Source: Akanthomyces muscarius (Eukaryota; Ascomycota; Sordariomycetes; Hypocreales; Cordycipitaceae). From it: a stretch of DNA of 64,000 bases. The position numbers and the translations under genes were made by a program. Within the stretch, counting starts at the first letter, position 1; the number at the start of each line of letters is the position of its first letter. Shown here piece after piece: positions 1-8,555 of this stretch. The notes under the pieces were generated by a model, which did no database searches, was not told the origin of the DNA, and worked only from the letters and a program-made list of their open reading frames with translations. The stretch lies in NCBI RefSeq assembly GCF_028009165.1, contig NC_079242.1, positions 2,852,001-2,916,000 on the forward strand, written 5' to 3'.

Positions 1-1359
1 CAAGACCGTCGACCATATATTATGAAAGAGACTGGGGAAGCCCGCAGCATCTTCGGCATCGGTGCTCATGAGCGTCACTGCGGCAGTTTCATCAAAGACA
101 CCATCCTTGAGCGTGAGGGAATCACTGTAGATAATGCCTACGAGACCTAACCGCGAAATGCGTTCGATGCGTGCAAGTAGGCGTTGATATATCCCATCGA
201 AAATCTATATTAGCGGTCAGCACTTCTATAGTCACTGCGGCCATTGCTTCGTGTCGACGCACCGCCATGCCAGTGTAAATGATGAATGTGAATAGCAGCA
301 GCCGAAATGCCTCATTTCGCGTTTCAAATGGCGTCAAATCTTTTGTGACAAATTGAATCGTGCGGCTGATGAGAAGTGGTTGACAGCTTTGCAGTATGAC
401 AAAGATGGCACGTGGTGGAATGATGTACACGTTTGGCCACCAGAGACATTTCCACTGCGCTCGCAGTAAGGTGAAGCGGCCTTCTGGCTTTCCTAGACTC
501 GCATTTAGTTGGATTCGTCATATTTTGGTCAGCGCTCACTTACTTCTCTTGCTCCATTCTTCCAGCATTGCTTTCCGCGCCTCTGCCGCATCCAGTGATT
601 GGGACAAGGGTGGCATATCGCCCAAAGACAATGGGTTGGTGTACCCGACTTTGAGAATTTTATTCACCCACCAGAAAAAGCACCTGCCCATAATACCAGT
701 TGTTTCCTCAGGAGATAACTTATTGTATGGATCGCGCAGAATAGACCTCTTTGTCCGGCTTTCCAGCACAAGCAGTACGAGTTGTGCTGCAAACGCAAGT
801 CCAGCAAGGCTCAGTAGGGAACCTGAATTCTTCGCTATGTAGAGGAGACCGGTCTGGATGACGTCACTCGAGCATGTTAGCAGCAAATATCCAGTTATAA
901 TTGTAGATGGCGCAACAGCTCTGCCGTGCTCCAAGAAAGAAAGCACGACGACGGCAATGTCTTTGGTCAGGAAAAGCAGCTCGGTGCCGCGAAAGGTCCA
1001 CGGCGACATCGGAACGTCCTCCCAAAGATGGGCTATCCGCAAGACCAAGAGCAGAAGAGTTACTGCCTGGAAGTCAATCTGTTAGCTAGTGTATACTCTC
1101 TAGCTCATTCGGAGATGCCCACAATCTTGGCGTAACCGCGACGGTTTGGGAGCACAACGAGCTTTGAGCGCCGTAGTTGCTGGATTCTAAAAGGGGCGCC
1201 GACGAGAACCCAAATAGATGGGCCAATTATCATCAGGCCCTGAAGAGCGGCATCCAATGTAGGATTATGGGAGAGGTATCCACGAAGCGGTACTGAGTTG
1301 TCGTTTCCGAGGCAGAGCTGCTCGGGCCAGTTGCCGAGCGCAGACGTTGGCGACCACAT
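1..1359 (-). CDS. ABCC-type (MRP-like) multidrug ABC transporter, N-terminal part
   Basis: Partial gene that leaves the window at its 3' end. Exons are 1359-1123, 1066-544, 492-263 and 204-<1. The three introns (56, 51 and 58 bp) have CTAAC/CTGAC branch sites, and the phase closes over 398 visible codons. The first intron's donor (GTGGGC) is weak, so that border could move by a few codons. The protein starts with hydrophobic segments typical of the TMD0 region of ABCC transporters, followed by the linker and the start of the first transmembrane domain (an IYTGMA segment, then RLGLVGIIYSDSLTL and ALMSTD-like TLMSTDAED). ABCC proteins are usually about 1,400-1,500 aa with two ATP-binding cassettes; those lie outside the window. 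Family members export conjugates, drugs or metabolites from plasma or vacuolar membranes. Its place beside a UstYa gene fits a metabolite exporter, but the substrate is unknown. Confidence 0.88.
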
Positions 1360-1612
1360 GGCGGCTTGAGATTTCGCGATTGAGATACAGGGAAGCTTGT
1401 CCGAGTTGAATATTTCGGGATTATGCTGCTTTCAAAAATGCCTTCCCCGCGTTTGCAAGGGATAAATTAAGAGGCACTGAGAACGACAAGGCTGCTGCAC
1501 CTCTTATACGTCCGTCGCACAGGACCCACCAAGCCACTCAGGGTCGCCCGCAGCTACAGCTCTTCTTCTACGCCTCAGACAACGCAAAATAATCGGTTGT
1601 GATACTTTTTAT
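1360..1612. promoter_or_regulatory. Upstream region of the ABC transporter / 3' flank of the HxxHC protein
   Basis: Short gap between two minus-strand genes. It holds the 5' region of the transporter. I see no ORF with coding features and no strong motif. Confidence 0.4.
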
Positions 1613-2242
1613 TCATCGAATCTCAACTAGACACGAAGAGAATCCCACCGTCGTCTCCGTAGTGAAGCTCGCTAGCTTCTCCGGCTCCAGCTCCGCCGTG
1701 TACATGAGCACTTCTGAGCAATGTCTTGTGTGGTGAAAGCTCGCGCTGTTGTCGTCCAAGTACAGACCGCCCTTCAGGTACCCCTTATGTTGCTTCTGCC
1801 AGACGTATGCGCAATGTACCGCGTGCTCCTTGGCGGTTGTGTAGTACTTGCCCGGCTCGACTCTCTCCGCCATGGCCGCCAGATCCAGCATCTCCTCGCC
1901 TTCTGCGTCGTTGTATCCATGCCAATTCACCGCTCTCTGGTACGCTGCGGCCGTCTCGGCGTCGAAGCACGGCTCGGGCACCCACAGGAAGGATAGGACG
2001 TCGAACTGGCAGCCGCGTGCCTTTGCATCGGCGGTCGAGTTTCCGCATGAAAGTGTCTTGGTGTTCTTCCGGGTCAACGAGATGATGTCGCTTGGGAAAA
2101 GAAAGAAGAGCCACCAGAATACGGATGTGAAGAAGGATGCCAGTATTATCGAGCTAAGCCGGGTCCTGGAAGTGCCCTGGCCTCCACGGCCAAGCACAGC
2201 GGAATGGGTGTTGGAGCCCATCTTTTGTTTCTGCGTGTTCAT
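1613..2242 (-). CDS. Small single-pass membrane protein with two HxxHC motifs (UstYa-like arrangement)
   Basis: Single exon of 209 aa; Met8 is an alternative start. Residues 1-30 are polar and basic, a membrane segment spans about 31-50, and the rest would be lumenal or extracellular. After the membrane segment comes a block with conserved-looking cysteines (CGNS at 66-69, GCQFD at 77-81, PEPCFD near 92). Two HxxHC motifs follow, His140-Cys144 and His171-Cys175, 31 residues apart. Paired HxxHC motifs behind one membrane anchor are the hallmark of UstYa (DUF3328) oxidases, and the spacing is similar. The N-terminal cysteine block, however, belongs to a widespread uncharacterised fungal family and is not typical of UstYa. 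I therefore call it UstYa-like by motif only. It lies between the transporter and the DOMON gene of the candidate peptide cluster. Confidence 0.75.
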   Translation of the reverse strand: MNTQKQKMGSNTHSAVLGRGGQGTSRTRLSSIILASFFTSVFWWLFFLFPSDIISLTRKNTKTLSCGNSTADAKARGCQFDVLSFLWVPEPCFDAETAAAYQRAVNWHGYNDAEGEEMLDLAAMAERVEPGKYYTTAKEHAVHCAYVWQKQHKGYLKGGLYLDDNSASFHHTRHCSEVLMYTAELEPEKLASFTTETTVGFSSCLVEIR

Positions 2243-2393
2243 TTTGTCGGAGATACACGGATTATTCGTCCTCTTCCATGGAGTTTATTTTGTTTCGAGC
2301 ACAACTAAAGTTCGGTGGAAGTAGGCTCGAATGAAGACGCTCAATGGTAACTGTGATCTCCCGGGTTGTCTCCCGGGTGGTGCTGGGCACCTG

Positions 2394-2419
2394 AGCAGCA
2401 CTCAGCTTGGAGTGCTGCT
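2394..2419. repeat. Perfect 10-bp inverted repeat (hairpin), 6-nt loop
   Basis: AGCAGCACTC at 2394-2403 is the exact reverse complement of GAGTGCTGCT at 2410-2419, with AGCTTG between them. Function unknown. Confidence 0.6.
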
Positions 2420-2565
2420 AATCAAACCACCTCGTAAATCCGGGGCAACTCACAAGGCGGGCCTCCTACAGAAAGGGATTGTCAAGCCTGGAATCTTCCT
2501 CAAGAATCCGGTTGCTGATAGTCCCTTGCCACTCGCCAAGGCCAGTGACAAACAATATTGGTTTA

Positions 2566-2747
2566 CTTCGCATGGATAACTCGATTAGGAGTAGTGCCAA
2601 CCTTTCATGAGTTGTCAACTGTAATCAGGCTGGGGCCCAATCCTTTCTGATGCAGAACCGCAAGTGTTTTGGGCTAGTTATATTGTCCCCAATTATAGCT
2701 GCAACAAGGCTATGCGCGACGCCTTCGCATGGATAGCTCGATTGGGA
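2566..2747. repeat. 25-bp direct repeat, two copies (2566-2590, 2723-2747)
   Basis: Both copies begin CTTCGCATGGATA and match at 23 of 25 positions. The two differences are A/G transitions. It may be a remnant of a repeat altered by C-to-T mutation, or a paired regulatory site. Confidence 0.5.
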
Positions 2748-3292
2748 ATTATGCTTGAAGATACTCTGTCCAGATAAGCATAAAATAAAGCCAAGTTTAC
2801 ATGCGCGGTCACTGCAAGGTTCCAAGCGAACCGTGATGGTACTCGCGCAAGGGCCATATAAGTCGTTAAGAGCCATCACCCAAACTCAAATACACGGATG
2901 CAGTGTACTGCGGCGCTAGATGCATTATTGGCAGCCAAAAGCTGCAGCGCCGAGTACTATCAAATGACGAGGCGGGCTGTATGCTTCCAGCTGTAGGATT
3001 TCCGCCGGCAGAGAAATATGAGTTGTCAGGTGTCGCCAAGTCGGCGGCCCGTCGCTCCAAATATGGGACTTTGAGGCTGTGAGAGACGGCATCGCATCAA
3101 TAGCTGGAGGAGTACATACACGCTCAAAACGCCATGATATCTGGGGGTATTTGGTATTTATTAGCCTGTTGTATGACGGAGTGCTTTCGGTAACGCTGTA
3201 TTGCGTCGTCCACTTCGGAGAGATCGTTAGAAACGGCGGGGATAGAAGCTTTTCTATCTCTACAAATTCCTCATTGTGTTCTCGGCGAGAAA

Positions 3293-4597
3293 ATGAACTC
3301 GAAAATTTGGCTACTTCTTGCTGTAGCTTCCTTCATTTGCCGCACCCTGGCGCAATCCGCACAGTACTGCAACTTCCCGGCTGGCCAACAACATCCCTCC
3401 GAGAATGACTTTTGTATCGCTGTACGGGCTCAACGAAACCACACCACCAGCCATGGTGATCTATACATCACCATTCACGTGTATCGTACCGACGAAAAAA
3501 CACTCGGATGGACTGCTCTGGGAATTGGTGCCAGCATGGCACAGTCACTATCGTTCATCGTCTATGGAGATCCTGGCAGCGGCGAAAGTCCCATCTTGAG
3601 CGTACGGCGATTGAATGGCCACTGGGAGCCCCAATCAATTGACAGCGCAGCGAATACGAGCGAAATCAAAGTCCTGCTGAGTGCCGCTGCGTGGAACGCA
3701 CATTCATTGAACTCTGAGGTCAAATTAACAGTGTCAGAACTGACTTTTATTTGCTTCTCTTGCGACACTGGGCTAGATTCCGACCTAGAGCCCTTGGTAT
3801 CTCTGGGATCCTTTTCTCAGCCCTGGATATGGGCTAAAAACACCGAACAGCGTCTCGCGGAATTTTCTGACACCAGCACCTTGGAGATGCATTCACTGAA
3901 GAATGGATGGGGAGCTTTCTACATGGACATGACCCAGACTGTCGCTTTGATTGCAAAAGAGGCCGTCGCACCCGCCATCAAGCCCGATGTGAGTGCCGTG
4001 GCCACATCAGCGACAGACAGGTCGCTTTCTCCGGACGAGCCGCCAAAAAGAGCCTCCTTGTATAGAATTCAGGCGTCCTTGCACGGCTTCTTCATGAGTC
4101 TTGCATTCTTGCTACTCTTTCCCTGCGGCGTCCTCGCAATTCTGTCCAGCCACCCCAGCGCGGTTCAACGCCACCGGATGCTTCAGGTAGCAGCCATGGT
4201 CTCTGTCTTCATAGGCTGTGTCCTAGGACTCCTCCTGCAACCACATCTTTCTGCAGTTCATCAAAAGCTCGGTCTCGCCACTTCAATATCAGTTGGATTT
4301 CAAGCAGCCATTGGCATGTATCACGATGTAACATTTCTTCGCAGGCATCGCCGTACGTGGGTGTCTGACGCCCACGTCTACCTTGGTCGTGTAGTTTTGG
4401 GTGCTGGGTACTGCAGCATTGTAACCGGCCTGTTGTTACACAAGACACCGGTTCTAACGTACGTGGTGGTAGGAGCTATTATGGCGTCAAACTTAGGCTG
4501 GATTGTATGGGCAAAGCTGCACAGTGAGCAGCAGCTTGGTGAGGAACCCTGTGTGCATACTGGGGCTTATCGGCTGGTAAAAGCCGAAGACGACTAA
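3293..4597 (+). CDS. Secreted DOMON-domain protein with C-terminal cytochrome b561 membrane domain
   Basis: Single exon, 434 aa. A signal peptide covers residues 1-20. A DOMON-type heme b domain follows at about 25-215: the GIGASM segment places a Met at 82 where these cytochromes carry a heme ligand, and His200 sits in the H(x5)G(x5)DM context of the second ligand. After a linker, about five membrane helices start near 255, with His264, His294, His323 and His361 in positions suited to bind the two b-hemes of a b561 domain. DOMON-b561 proteins are transmembrane electron carriers or ferric reductases. The gene lies between the two HxxHC genes. UstYa-type oxidases are metal-dependent, so it could move electrons or reduce metal for them, but that is inference. 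It could equally be an independent surface reductase. Confidence 0.88.
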   Translation: MNSKIWLLLAVASFICRTLAQSAQYCNFPAGQQHPSENDFCIAVRAQRNHTTSHGDLYITIHVYRTDEKTLGWTALGIGASMAQSLSFIVYGDPGSGESPILSVRRLNGHWEPQSIDSAANTSEIKVLLSAAAWNAHSLNSEVKLTVSELTFICFSCDTGLDSDLEPLVSLGSFSQPWIWAKNTEQRLAEFSDTSTLEMHSLKNGWGAFYMDMTQTVALIAKEAVAPAIKPDVSAVATSATDRSLSPDEPPKRASLYRIQASLHGFFMSLAFLLLFPCGVLAILSSHPSAVQRHRMLQVAAMVSVFIGCVLGLLLQPHLSAVHQKLGLATSISVGFQAAIGMYHDVTFLRRHRRTWVSDAHVYLGRVVLGAGYCSIVTGLLLHKTPVLTYVVVGAIMASNLGWIVWAKLHSEQQLGEEPCVHTGAYRLVKAEDD

Positions 4598-4727
4598 TTT
4601 ACAAGATGTCTGTATTGCATATTCATGAATTAGAAATTAATCTTAAACGTAAAATATTGCATACTAGAGCGAATAGGCCACTTATCGTGAAAACTTTCCA
4701 AACCTTGAGTGGTTTGTTTGTTTGTTT

Positions 4728-5748
4728 TTACGCCCACCCCATCTCTTCCAGTGTACGTCTCGCATCATCCGCAACGCCTTCATCGCCAATTCCATACTCA
4801 TAATTCGCAATATTTCGTCTCAAAACCCATTCATGAGCTTCATGGTAGCTCTTACAGGTATGGGTTTGTCTAAAATCCGGCAGAATTCCACCTTTGTTCT
4901 CCGACCAAACAAGGTTAATTGGCGTCATGTCCATGTGACACTGGATATATTGTCTTATAGCATCGATGCAGTGGTCTGCTCCATAGTCAATACGTGTTTT
5001 CTTTTGGAGATTCCTGACTTGTTCTCGGAGGACATACCCACGTGAACTTGTTGAAGCTTGGTTACGCCGTCTGGCAAGTAGGTCTGCCAATACACCGACT
5101 GCCGTACCTGGTCCTGCGTCTACGTCAGCACACGAACAACCTATTTCATCTGATTGATCTTACTAGGCAGTGAAGAACATGGAATGTAGAGATCTCGATC
5201 GTCGCAATATCTGTATCGGGGTAAAAGTAGAAAGCACCACCGATCTGCTCCGCCTCGTCTCGCGTAATATTCATGTCAGATGGTATCAACAAGTCCCAAT
5301 TCGTGTCGATCTCGTCACTCGGCTGACCAACATATTGCGGCGCACCTTGCATCGATGGTGTGCGCACAGGGTCGCCGTTGGCGTCAAGCTCCAGACCGGC
5401 ATCAAATTGGACCCGTTCGACGCTGAGCGTAGGAAATGGCGCGCCTGTTGGCAATCAGTCTTGTCTGTGGAAAGGGAAACATGAATCCGCCGTACCGAAA
5501 GCCGTTTTCCACCGTCCATCGTCCACTGAGGCTTGGGAAAGAAGGCGTCTGGCGAAGAATATTAAGTTGATGAATAAAACGGCGCCTCCCAGTATAGCAA
5601 AGAAACGCTCGATCTTTCGCCGCCTTTCTTGAATTTTCTCTCCTTTACCGTTTTGTTTTGATAAAAAATACTCTTCTTCTTCCTCTTCCTGGACTTCTTT
5701 ATTGAAATGAGCTTTCGACTTGGGTGAAACCAGAGACGGGAAACCCAT
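4728..5748 (-). CDS. UstYa-family (DUF3328) oxidative cyclase
   Basis: Four exons: 5748-5496, 5444-5164, 5113-5038 and 4975-4728, giving 285 aa. Introns of 51, 50 and 62 bp have good GT..AG ends and the phase closes. The start at 5748 is the first ATG in frame; upstream in-frame codons lack ATG. An acidic, lysine-rich cytosolic segment leads to one membrane helix at about 49-66. The family's two copper-binding HxxHC motifs are present: HVLHC at 173-177 and HVDHC at 202-206. The second is created exactly by the last splice join and is followed by IDAIRQYIQC and an HTCKSY segment typical of the family. UstYa proteins catalyse oxidative ring formation on ribosomal peptides (ustiloxin, asperipin, phomopsin) and on some other metabolites. 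It is divergent from the small peptide gene at 6267 and shares its 518-bp promoter. Confidence 0.93.
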
Positions 5749-6266
5749 CGTGCCTCCGAACAAAAACTCTGGGCAGCGAGACTTGACAACGGTGATCACT
5801 TCTGCTGTCGTTGCAATGGATTTACTCACAGTCAAATCTTCTAGGTACGAAGTGACGAATGGATTCAGGTTTAAATGCACACTTGCTGCGTGCTGGGCAG
5901 ACCCCTTGCAGTTGCCAAACGTTGCGATGTGAAGTGTTCACCTTCAACAGATGCACGACTCCTGTCACCATGAGACATACGGAGGATCGTGGCGCTTCCA
6001 ATGCGGAAGTCGATGCGAGCGCCAAGACAAATTCCTGTAATAGCCCCAGCCTGGTTGCACATCATGCATCCAAGTCCGCTGCCGCCACCATGTAAACAAA
6101 GCCTAGTTTACATAAAGCATTGCTCAAACGATCTCCATATTCGCAGGCAGATTCTGTAAAGCGTACAAATACAAGGAATCAACCCGGTCTGCTCAACCTT
6201 AATTATTAGCCAGTGTTTCTCATAGACTTTTCACCTCGTTCCAATTCGACACTCTCAACATCAACA
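5749..6266. promoter_or_regulatory. Shared divergent promoter of UstYa gene and small-peptide gene
   Basis: The two genes are transcribed away from this 518-bp spacer, which suggests co-regulation. The last 45 bases before the peptide ATG are CT-rich and end in CATCAACA, a typical fungal leader. An inverted repeat containing a forkhead-like core lies at 6090-6113. Confidence 0.6.
6090..6113. promoter_or_regulatory. Perfect 8-bp inverted repeat with forkhead-like core
   Basis: ATGTAAAC (6090-6097) and GTTTACAT (6106-6113) are exact reverse complements separated by 8 bp. Each half contains GTAAAC, and the left one continues as GTAAACA, the forkhead core. It lies 154 bp upstream of the peptide ATG and about 340 bp upstream of the UstYa ATG. 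Its use as a binding site is inferred. Confidence 0.4.
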
Positions 6267-6392
6267 ATGCAGTCCAAACTCATTCTAATTACCATCCTTG
6301 CCGCCGTCGCGGCCGCAACTCCTCTTTCCACCGTTCGAGGTAAAAAGGTCACATTCCTTCCAAAGGACTACAAAAAGTCCGTGTCTTCTTAG
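6267..6392 (+). CDS. Small secreted peptide; candidate RiPP precursor with one lysine-flanked core
   Basis: Forty-one codons, too short for most gene finders. Residues 1-17 form a clear signal peptide (MQSKLILITILAAVAAA), cut before TPLSTVRG. Then come a KK pair at 26-27, the block VTFLPKDY at 28-35, a second KK at 36-37 and the tail SVSS. Dikaritin precursors share this plan: signal peptide, then tyrosine-containing core(s) between dibasic sites cut by Kex2-like proteases. Known ones usually have KR and several copies; here there are KK pairs and a single copy. The leader before the ATG is typical of an expressed fungal gene. A caution: GTAAAA at 6340 and TTCTTAG at 6392 could bound a 53-bp intron that removes the whole KK..KK block and leaves a 28-aa peptide. 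Transcript data decide. Confidence 0.55.
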   Translation: MQSKLILITILAAVAAATPLSTVRGKKVTFLPKDYKKSVSS

Positions 6393-6448
6393 GTGTGTAT
6401 AGTTAATATGCCCGACGTTCTCATGTATGTAAGCTAACTGTCGAGCAG
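6393..6448 (+). other. Possible 56-bp intron directly after the peptide stop codon
   Basis: GTGTGT begins right after the TAG stop. GCTAAC lies about 12 nt before a GAGCAG acceptor at 6448. All three signals fit the introns of neighbouring genes, so it is probably spliced in the 3' UTR, or used by an alternative transcript that changes the peptide C-terminus. Confidence 0.45.
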
Positions 6449-7255
6449 TGTGTCTTTGGCTGTTAATGGCCTTCGGTTAGGTTTTCACCCTGTCAGTTGG
6501 GGGTTTACCTACCCTGTATGCAAATTCAGAGGCCGATATGGCGCAAATGTATTTATTGTGAAAAAATGCTTTTTTTAGCCACCCCTATGTCTTGCTTGTT
6601 AAACTAGTAGATGTTGTTCCCGCAGGATGCGTGGGGTAGAGGAAGCAACCCGCATGCAAGTGACCTCGTACACTTCGGGCAGAAACGTCAACCTGGCGCG
6701 GCACCACATGTGCATCAACTTATTGATTGTAACGTTTATATTGTTTTCCAGCGCAGATCAGCATTCTGTAGAGATGCTAGGCAATAGTGGCCAATTAAAC
6801 CCCTCTCGACAATACTTGCAGTTCGTGCTAGGGCTTGGGAAAGGCCAAGTTTTATTCGCCACAGTTCTGCGCTCGGGATTATTTTGGCGGTCTTGCGTGC
6901 GCATGGTAGTGGGCACAGCTCTCTCCAACGGGCATGATAGGCCGCTAGTACAGCACGTCACTAGGTAGCGTGTATCTACTTGAGAATTCTTCTGCATCCT
7001 GCAACGACACGCAATTAGTATGCGCCCAGACAGCAACAGGATTCTGTTTGGTTTTCAGCTTCAGCCTGGCTTCTCCGGGGCCTGTGTTATGCGCATGACT
7101 CGGAGCTAAGATCCGCCGCAACTCTTGGGATCATAAATCCGCCGCTCTGGACATTCCCGATCTGTGGCTGTCGAATAGTGCTGCGTCTACGTTGAATACA
7201 ACATCTTCGCCTAGTGTTGCATTTGCTTCGCTTATTGTGTTCTTTATCTTAAAAA
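6449..7255. other. Intergenic, no supportable gene
   Basis: About 800 bp between the peptide gene and the regulator. An open frame near 6627-6968 has no recognisable domain and probably arises by chance. The last 100 bp are the AT-rich leader of the regulator. Confidence 0.45.
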
Positions 7256-8297
7256 ATGCCTAATACTGGAAAACCGTCCCCAGGCTGTCATTTATGTAGG
7301 TCTAGGCGAGTCAAGGTTCGTTGTGTCGCCCTTCTTGCAGATAATCGACTTTGCAGACTTACGCCGATTACTTCAGTGCGACCTCAGAAGGCCGGTTTGT
7401 CAAAAATGTAGCGTATACGGTGTTATTTGTCCCGGGTACCGCGCCGATATAGACTTGCTTTTTCACCACGAGCGGCCTGACAAGACAGCCAAGAAACGAC
7501 ACAGGCGGTCTTCGTCCAGCAAAGTGATCGATTCAGCTATAGCGGTACGGTCTCGTCGAGATACAGACCAGTGTTCGTCCATATCTATCTTTTTGAACTG
7601 GTTAGCAGCGTCACCTAGAGGTTCTTCGTCACACACAGTTCGGAGCTTTTTGCCAGAAATTTACTCCGAAGTTGAGGCAGATCACTGTATGGTGTTGGCG
7701 ACCAGTGCAATAGTACACAAGCACCTACTCCTTGATATCAGTGACGCAAGGGTCAGGGGGCTATATTGCATCGCGCTACAAGCGACGAAGCGTATGTTGA
7801 GCTCACCTGGCGCGGCTGTCACAGACGCCGGCATCGTTACTGTTTGGCTACTCTCACTCTACGAGGTATTTTTCTTGCTCTTCTCATGCCACTCCACCAT
7901 GTCTTTTGGATTACACTTTTTTTCGCTAACTTCATCCAGATGTTATCAGTAAGCTCTTCTCAGTGTGCATCTCCATCTCCATCTCTAGTAGCATGGTCGC
8001 ACCACACGGACGGCCTCAGCGCCCTCATTTCCCTACGCGGTAACTTTCAGTGCAAAACTGCCCGCGGGCGCGCCATATTCTGGGCCGCCCTCGAACACAT
8101 CGTAAGCAACTTCATCGTCCTCCTAATATCCTCCTTCTCATTTTTACTAGATCTTTCGGCATTTCAAAGCCCAAGAACCGATTACAGGTACATGCTTGCA
8201 GTCCCTCATGAACATTCGCTACTTCGCAGACTCTCAAGACGTGAGCTTCCTTGCAGAGTGCTGTTTCTCTATGCTACAGTCTGCCTATATTGTCTAA
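7256..8297 (+). CDS. Short Zn2Cys6 (GAL4-type) transcription factor
   Basis: Exons are 7256-7315, 7377-7865, 7940-8101 and 8151-8297 (285 aa). Introns are 61, 74 and 49 bp. The second has an excellent GCTAAC..CAG end and the phase closes. The first splice join completes a perfect CX2CX6CX6CX2CX6C zinc cluster at residues 11-38 (GCHLCRSRRVK joined to CDLRRPVCQKC), followed by a basic stretch (KTAKKRHRRSSSSK) near 60. The middle resembles the fungal regulator domain, including the LYEML..SS and SHHTDGLSALISLRG segments. Most such regulators are 400-700 aa, so the C-terminal half is short; a stop at 8297 and the next gene at 8556 leave no room. It may be a truncated or reduced cluster-specific regulator. 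The exact 3' end is less sure than the N-terminus. Confidence 0.82.
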
Positions 8298-8555
8298 TGA
8301 AGATAACAATGATATATTTCTTCTCAGTCTCATTACCTTCGGTTTCGAAGAAACCTAAATATCCAGGACATAGACTAAACCGAAGATAGTGCCACTTATA
8401 AGCCTAAACCCCCACTTAACGTTCATTATTTAGTTAACAGAAAGGGCGTGTAATGTCATTCTCTGAGAATTATGCCCTTTTAAAAGCTGTGCATTCTCGG
8501 CCGCCCCGTGCCCAAGCGCTTTCCCAAAGTAAAGAAGGAGAATATACACGCCAAA

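Larger units (their letters stand above)
2243..3292. other. Intergenic region without a supportable gene
   Basis: Divergent spacer between the HxxHC protein (-) and the DOMON protein (+). It holds a perfect hairpin at 2394-2419 and a diverged 25-bp direct repeat (2566-2590 and 2723-2747). Short ORFs here have no signal peptide, motif or splice logic. Confidence 0.5.

Noticed and set aside
6627..6968. 113-codon frame after the peptide gene
   Set aside because: No motif or splice support; lies in a spacer.
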